A stretch of DNA of 64,000 bases from Streptomyces sp. MMBL 11-1 (GTDB taxonomy: Bacteria > Actinomycetota > Actinomycetes > Streptomycetales > Streptomycetaceae), in NCBI RefSeq assembly GCF_028622875.1, contig NZ_CP117709.1, positions 2,046,001 through 2,110,000 of the forward strand. The letters are read 5' to 3'. Under the pieces are notes generated by a model. It worked only from the letters and a program-made list of their open reading frames with translations, did not search any database and was not told the origin of the DNA. The position numbers and the translations under genes are program-made. Positions 59,381 through 64,000 of this stretch are shown piece after piece (the first letter of the stretch is position 1; every line of letters starts with the position of its first letter).

Positions 59381-60318
59381 CCGGATACCTGATCCGCCGA
59401 CTACTCCAACTGATACCCGTCGTGCTCGTGGTATCGTTGGTGCTCTTCCTCCTCCTGCGACTGATGCCCGGTGATCCCACCGTGGACATCCTCGGCCAGG
59501 AGGCCAGCACCGCCGACCGAGCGGCACTGCGCGCCGAACTCGGTCTCGACGCCCCCCTGTGGAAGCAGTTCACCGACTGGATCGGCGGCATCGTCCGCGG
59601 TGACCTCGGAGCCTCCTGGCTGACCGGGGAGAAGATCGGCGCCGTACTGGGCGACCGGTTCGCCGCGACCGCCGAACTCGGTCTGATCGCTCTGGCCTTC
59701 GCCTTGTTCATCGGCATCCCGGCCGGCGTGCTGGCCGCCGTCAAACGCCGTGGGCCCACCGACACGGCCCTGAACTCCGTGGGCCTGGTGGCGCTGTCGG
59801 CTCCGCACTTCTACCTGGCCGCGCTGCTCATCCTGGTGTTCGCGCTGTGGCTGAAAGTGCTGCCGCCGTCCGGCTATGTGCCGTTCACCGAGGACCCCCT
59901 GGAGAACCTGCGGCACATGGCGTTGCCCGCTGTGACGATCGGCTCCACCATCGCGGCCGTCACCATGCGGCAGACGCGGGCCGCGCTGCTGGCCGCGTTC
60001 AACGAGGACTACATCCGCACCGCCGAGGCCGGCGGCCTCTCCCGCCGCCGGATCGTCGGCGTCTACGCCCTGCGCAACGCGATCGTGCCCGTCGTGACGG
60101 TCGTGGCGCTCCAGATCGGCGCGCTGATGAGCGCCACCGTGGTCACCGAGACCGTCTTCACCGTGCCCGGCATGGGCACGCTGATCGTCAACGGCATCTT
60201 CAGCCGGGACCTGCCCGTCGTGCAGGGCGCGGTCCTGATGGTCGTGGTCTTCGTCCTTCTGGTGAACCTGCTGGCCGACCTGGTCTACGCGTGGCTCGAC
60301 CCGCGCATCACGTACTGA
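59377..60318 (+). CDS. DppB/OppB-type ABC transporter permease
   Basis: A 313-residue permease opening MTGYLIRRLLQLIPVVLVVSLVLF, with the OppB N-terminal helix, LMPGDPTVDILG, and the ATPase-coupling loop (EDYIRTAEAGGLSRRRIVGVYALRNAIVP, seen as YIRTAEAGGLSRRRIVG). Six membrane segments. Partner of the next permease. Imports an oligopeptide or, in actinomycetes, often an oligosaccharide or nickel complex. Substrate unknown. Confidence 0.92.
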   Translation: MTGYLIRRLLQLIPVVLVVSLVLFLLLRLMPGDPTVDILGQEASTADRAALRAELGLDAPLWKQFTDWIGGIVRGDLGASWLTGEKIGAVLGDRFAATAELGLIALAFALFIGIPAGVLAAVKRRGPTDTALNSVGLVALSAPHFYLAALLILVFALWLKVLPPSGYVPFTEDPLENLRHMALPAVTIGSTIAAVTMRQTRAALLAAFNEDYIRTAEAGGLSRRRIVGVYALRNAIVPVVTVVALQIGALMSATVVTETVFTVPGMGTLIVNGIFSRDLPVVQGAVLMVVVFVLLVNLLADLVYAWLDPRITY

Positions 60319-60329
60319 CAGGAGCGACA

Positions 60330-61202
60330 ATGGCCACCGAAACCCTCGCCCCGGCCCCGCGCCGGCCGGTCCTCGACCGGCTGCGCCGTGACCGCCGCGC
60401 CCAGCTCGCCCTGCCCGTCCTGCTGTTGCTCGTACTGGCGGCAGCGGCCCGGCCCTTCATGACCGACCGGATGCGGGCCACCGACACGGGCAACCTCCTC
60501 GCCGGGCCGGGCGCCGAGCACTGGCTCGGCACGGACGAACTCGGCCGGGACGTCCTCGCCCGCATCGTCGCCGGAGCGATGGTGACGACCGAGGTCGCCA
60601 CCGTCACCGTCGGCGCCGCACTGATCGCCGGTACGGTCCTCGGCCTGATCGCCGGCTACCGGGGCGGATGGCTGGACTCCGTGATCATGCGACTGTCCGA
60701 CGGCCTGCTCGCCTTCCCCCTGCTGGTGCTCGCCCTCACCGTTGTCGCCGCGCTCGGCCCCGGTCTGCGTAACGCGCTCATCGCCATCGCCGTGGTGACC
60801 ACGCCCCGCTTCGCGCGGGTGGTCCGGGGCGAGGTGCTGTCGCTGCGGACCCGCGAATGGGTGTCGGCCGCACGCATCGTGGGCGTCCCGCACACCGCGA
60901 TCATGCGCCGCCACCTGCTGCCGCATCTGGCGGGCACGCTGCTGGTGTTCGCCGCGCTCCAGGTGTCCACGGCGATCATGGCCGAGGCGGCGCTGAGCTT
61001 CCTGGGCCTGAGCGTGCAGCCGCCGCAGCCCAGCTGGGGCGCGATGGTCGCCTCCGGCACGGACCATCTCAGCGCCAGCTGGTCACTGAGCGTGTTCCCC
61101 GGTCTCGCGATCCTGCTGACCGTGGCCGCGTTCAACATGCTGGCCGACGCGCTGCGGGACGCGCTGGACGCACACCGGCCGCAGCTGACACCGCCCCGAT
61201 GA
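60330..61202 (+). CDS. DppC/OppC-type ABC transporter permease
   Basis: A 290-residue permease. The typical HWLGTDELGRDVLARIVAGA follows the first helix, the coupling loop reads REWVSAARIVGVPHTAIMRRHLLPH, and the conserved C-terminal part reads EAALSFLGLSVQPPQPSWGAM. GGAG lies 6 nt before the ATG. 11 nt after the DppB gene, same operon. Confidence 0.93.
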   Translation: MATETLAPAPRRPVLDRLRRDRRAQLALPVLLLLVLAAAARPFMTDRMRATDTGNLLAGPGAEHWLGTDELGRDVLARIVAGAMVTTEVATVTVGAALIAGTVLGLIAGYRGGWLDSVIMRLSDGLLAFPLLVLALTVVAALGPGLRNALIAIAVVTTPRFARVVRGEVLSLRTREWVSAARIVGVPHTAIMRRHLLPHLAGTLLVFAALQVSTAIMAEAALSFLGLSVQPPQPSWGAMVASGTDHLSASWSLSVFPGLAILLTVAAFNMLADALRDALDAHRPQLTPPR

Positions 61203-61522
61203 CGCCCCCGGGCTCCGGCCGCCGCGATGCCGGTCGCGGCAGGTCCGATGACATCAGGTCTCCGCGCGACCGACGGGCCCTCCAGCCCTTACGTCCTCCG
61301 GCCGGCCGCAGGCCCCATCTCTGACACCTCTCCCGGACGCCGCCCCGGCACTGCCCCGGCCCGCGTCCCGCCCCCTCGCCGATGGCCTTCCGGCACGACC
61401 CGGTCGCACGGTTCCCTCCCACGACGCCGCACCGGCGGCCCTCCCTGCCTGCCGGGCCCGCGTCCCCCGCCCCCCGGCGCTCCGTATCCCGCACCCGCGA
61501 TCCGTACAGAAAGTGCCCCATC
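61203..61522. other. 320-bp gap inside the transporter operon
   Basis: GC-rich and proline-codon-rich in some frames, but no start with a ribosome binding site and no recognisable product. It may hold a second promoter for the binding-protein gene, which is often expressed more strongly than the permeases. Confidence 0.4.
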
Positions 61523-63133
61523 ATGTCGCTTTCCTCACGTTCCTCCCGGTTCACGCCTCCCTCCTCCAGCCCCCCACGAGGGCTGCCACGCCGTACCGTC
61601 CTCGCCGGGGCCGCCGCCACCGCGGCCGCCGCCTCCCTGGCCACGCTCTCCGGATGCGGCGGCTCGGGCTCCTCCGGCGGCGGGTCCGCCACCCTGACCG
61701 CAGGCTTCGACAACGAGCCGGCCACTCTCGACCCGGCGCTGAGCGCCGCCATCTCCTCCGACCGCAATGTCCTGAACCTCTTCTTCGACGCGCTGGTCCG
61801 CCAGCGGCCCGACGGCACCTTCGAGGCAGCGCTCGCCACCACGTGGGAGCAGACCGACAAGGAGGTCACCTTCACGCTGCGCGACGGAGTGAAGTTCCAC
61901 GACGACACCGACTGCGACGCCGAGGCCGTGGTCCACAACCTGCGCCGAGTGATGGACCCCGAGACGCTCTCCACCAAGGCCGCCGCGCTCGCCAAGGTCG
62001 CCTCCGTCGAGGCACCCGACGCCAGGACCGTCAAGCTGAGGCTGAAGTCACCGGACCCGCTGCTGCTCACCCACCTGGCGCACGAGGCGGGCATGATCGC
62101 CTCCCCGGCCGCCCTGAAGAAGTACGGCAAGGACTTCAGCCGCCACCCCGTGGGCACCGGCCCCTTCACCTTCTCGGTGTGGCGTTCCAAGGTGCAGCTG
62201 ACCGCCGAGCGCAACGCCACGTACTGGGCGAAGGCCTCCGACGGCAGCAGCCTGCCCAAGCTCGAGAAGGTCGTCCTGCGCTTCGTCACCGAGGCCAAGG
62301 TGCTGCGCGCCGAACTCTCCACCGGCGGCGTCCAACTGGTGCGCGCCCTGCCCCCGGAGGAGTACAAGCAGCTCGCCGACGACAAGCGCGTCGTCATCAA
62401 GGACGGCGGGGTGCGACGCTCCTACTACGTCGCCCTCAACACCACCAAGGGCCCCTTCAAGAACCCGAAGGTGCGCGCCGCGTTCGCTCAGGCCGTCGAC
62501 CGTCGCTCGGTGGGCAAGGCGGCGGCGGGCGACGAGTACGACATCGCCCCGTCCTTCGCGACCACCTCCGACTGGTTCTACGACGACTCCATAGCCCCCC
62601 TGCCGCACGACGCGGACACGGCGCGCAAGGCGCTCAAGGACGCGGGGCTGCGCGGTGAGGTTCCGCTCACCCTGGTCGCCCGCCGCCGCGCCCCCGACCC
62701 CACCATCGCCGAGCTGCTGCAGAGCCAGCTCACCGAGGCCGGCTTCGCCGCCAAGGCCGAAGTCCTGGAGTTCCAGACGATGCTGGACCGGATGAAGAAG
62801 CGGGACTTCGACGCGGCGCTGCTGGTCATCGACATACCGCGCCTGGACCCGTCGCTCTCCTTCGACCCGTACTTCACCAGCGACGGCCCCAACAACTGGT
62901 CCGGCCTCGACGACCGCACCCTCGACGCGCTCCTCGCCGACGGCGCCGAGTTGGCCGAACGGCCCGACCGGAAGAAGGCGTACGCGGACGCGCAGCGCCG
63001 CATCATCGACAACAACTACTGGGTCTTCCTGCACCAGGCGAAGTCCCCTCTCATCCACAGCAGCCGTCTCAAGGGCATCCAGCTGGACGTGGACGGCCAG
63101 TGGCGCCTCGCCGAAGCCGAACTGGGGGCGTGA
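61523..63133 (+). CDS. Dpp/Opp-family ABC transporter substrate-binding lipoprotein
   Basis: A 536-residue SBP_bac_5 protein. A Tat-like signal (LPRRTVLAGAAATAAAASLA) ends in a lipobox LSGC near residue 44. The mature protein has the family pattern AGFDNEPATLDPALS, FTLRDGVKFHDDT and HPVGTGPFTF, and Tyr/Trp-rich pocket residues. It delivers the ligand to the two permeases. It stands between them and the ATPase genes in the same operon. Confidence 0.92.
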   Translation: MSLSSRSSRFTPPSSSPPRGLPRRTVLAGAAATAAAASLATLSGCGGSGSSGGGSATLTAGFDNEPATLDPALSAAISSDRNVLNLFFDALVRQRPDGTFEAALATTWEQTDKEVTFTLRDGVKFHDDTDCDAEAVVHNLRRVMDPETLSTKAAALAKVASVEAPDARTVKLRLKSPDPLLLTHLAHEAGMIASPAALKKYGKDFSRHPVGTGPFTFSVWRSKVQLTAERNATYWAKASDGSSLPKLEKVVLRFVTEAKVLRAELSTGGVQLVRALPPEEYKQLADDKRVVIKDGGVRRSYYVALNTTKGPFKNPKVRAAFAQAVDRRSVGKAAAGDEYDIAPSFATTSDWFYDDSIAPLPHDADTARKALKDAGLRGEVPLTLVARRRAPDPTIAELLQSQLTEAGFAAKAEVLEFQTMLDRMKKRDFDAALLVIDIPRLDPSLSFDPYFTSDGPNNWSGLDDRTLDALLADGAELAERPDRKKAYADAQRRIIDNNYWVFLHQAKSPLIHSSRLKGIQLDVDGQWRLAEAELGA

Positions 63134-63137
63134 CGCC

Positions 63138-64000
63138 ATGTCCCTCCTTGAGATCAAGGACCTCAGCGTCACCTTCAACGCCACCCCGGCCGGCCCGCCC
63201 GTGCGCGCCGTGGACAGCGTCGACCTCACCCTGAAGGCGGGCGAGACGCTGGCCGTCGTCGGCGAGTCCGGGTCCGGAAAGACGGTGACGGCACTCAGCC
63301 TGCTCGGGCTGAACCCGCCCGAGCCGGTCTGCGGCATCACCGGCGCGATCCGGCTCAACGGCGAGGACCTGCGCACCCTGGACGCCAAGCAGTGGCGGTC
63401 GGTGCGCGGGCGGCGGGTGGCCATGGTCTTCCAGGACCCCGGCTCCGCGCTGAACCCGCTGCTCACCACCGGCACCCAGATCATGGACGCGGTGCGCGCC
63501 CATGAACGGATGGGCAAGGACGAAGCCCGCCGCCGTGCGGTTCAGGCGCTGGAGCGGGCGCGGATGCCGGACCCGGAGAGCAGGCTGCGGCAGTACGCCC
63601 ACGAGTTGTCCGGCGGTATGCGGCAGCGCGCCGCCATCGCCCTCGCCATCGCGTCCGGGCCCGAGGTGCTCATCGCGGACGAGCCGACCACCGCCCTGGA
63701 CGTCGCCGTACAGGCGGAGATCATGGAGATGCTCCGCTCCCTCTGCGACGACCTCGGCATGGGCCTGATCCTGATCACCCATGACCTCGGGGTGGTCGCC
63801 GAGCAGGCCGACACGGTCGCGGTGATGTACGCGGGCCGGGTCGTGGAGAGCGGCCCCGCCGCCCATGTGCTGAAGAACCCGCGCATGCCGTACACGCAGG
63901 CGCTGCTCGCGGCCACACCCCGGGTCGACGCGGCCGCCCGTACCCGGCTGGTCTCCGTGGAGGGGCAGCCGCCGCGGCTGCAGGGCCGTGCCACGGGCTG
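63138..64000 (+). CDS. DppD/OppD-type ABC transporter ATPase, truncated by the window end
   Basis: 287 codons are present with no stop. Walker A GESGSGKT, Q-loop MVFQDPGSALNPLLT, signature LSGGMRQRAAIALAIA, Walker B VLIADEPTTALDV and H-loop ITHDLGVVAEQAD are intact. The oligopeptide-specific C-terminal part has begun (PRMPYTQALLAATP). Starts 4 nt after the binding-protein stop. A DppF partner probably follows outside the window. Confidence 0.93.
   Translation, partial: MSLLEIKDLSVTFNATPAGPPVRAVDSVDLTLKAGETLAVVGESGSGKTVTALSLLGLNPPEPVCGITGAIRLNGEDLRTLDAKQWRSVRGRRVAMVFQDPGSALNPLLTTGTQIMDAVRAHERMGKDEARRRAVQALERARMPDPESRLRQYAHELSGGMRQRAAIALAIASGPEVLIADEPTTALDVAVQAEIMEMLRSLCDDLGMGLILITHDLGVVAEQADTVAVMYAGRVVESGPAAHVLKNPRMPYTQALLAATPRVDAAARTRLVSVEGQPPRLQGRATG

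Noticed and set aside
61203..61522. Frames in the gap between the permease and binding-protein genes
   Set aside because: No start with a ribosome binding site, low-complexity Pro/Arg translation.

Overview
The window is from a high-GC actinomycete chromosome, almost certainly a Streptomyces. The evidence is strong third-position G/C, frequent GTG starts, 4-nt ATGA/GTGA gene overlaps, DtxR/DmdR-type iron boxes, a FasR-fabD-fabH-acpP-fabF block and a MatB-type malonyl-CoA synthetase. I see no rRNA, tRNA, CRISPR array or intact insertion sequence.

Layout. 1-2.1 kb holds a GNAT fragment, a small membrane protein, a DinB-like protein and a pirin. 2.2-7.1 kb is the housekeeping type II fatty acid operon behind its PucR-type activator fasR. 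7.2-15.5 kb is mostly conserved housekeeping: DUF3145, an SGNH lipoprotein, LysE and EI24 membrane proteins, Ohr, a MarR-controlled oxidoreductase, a SCO2400-like protein and an MreB/Mbl-like actin. 15.5-23.6 kb has a GAF histidine kinase with a degenerate ATPase end, an Lrp regulator, NarK, matB, a fused carboxyltransferase and an MFS exporter. 24-29.5 kb has a small helical protein with a lipoprotein, a TetR/SDR pair, a K+ channel and a MetP/MetS-type transporter.

29.9-43.8 kb is an iron acquisition island with three iron boxes. It encodes a FhuF-like ferric reductase, a complete siderophore ABC importer, and a six-gene translationally coupled biosynthetic operon: aminotransferase, decarboxylase, N-hydroxylase, IucA/IucC synthetase, glutamine-synthetase-like ligase and MFS exporter. 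The likely logic is to make a diamine, N-hydroxylate it, couple it to a carboxylate, export it, then import and reduce the ferric complex. No acetyltransferase is present and a glutamine-synthetase-fold ligase is, so this is not a textbook schizokinen or aerobactin cluster.

43.8-49.4 kb is accessory DNA. It has an acyl-carrier-protein homologue whose phosphopantetheine serine is alanine, an orphan protein, and four minus-strand genes whose products share a DUF2589-like core. This is the best candidate here for an undescribed system.

49.8-64 kb has a secreted SGNH hydrolase, a truncated membrane gene, a flavin monooxygenase with a divergent TetR gene sharing large palindromic operators, a decayed Rhs toxin remnant, another TetR gene, a sortase-anchored beta-helix protein, and a GntR-led operon with an unknown cytoplasmic protein and a Dpp/Opp-type ABC importer that runs off the right end.
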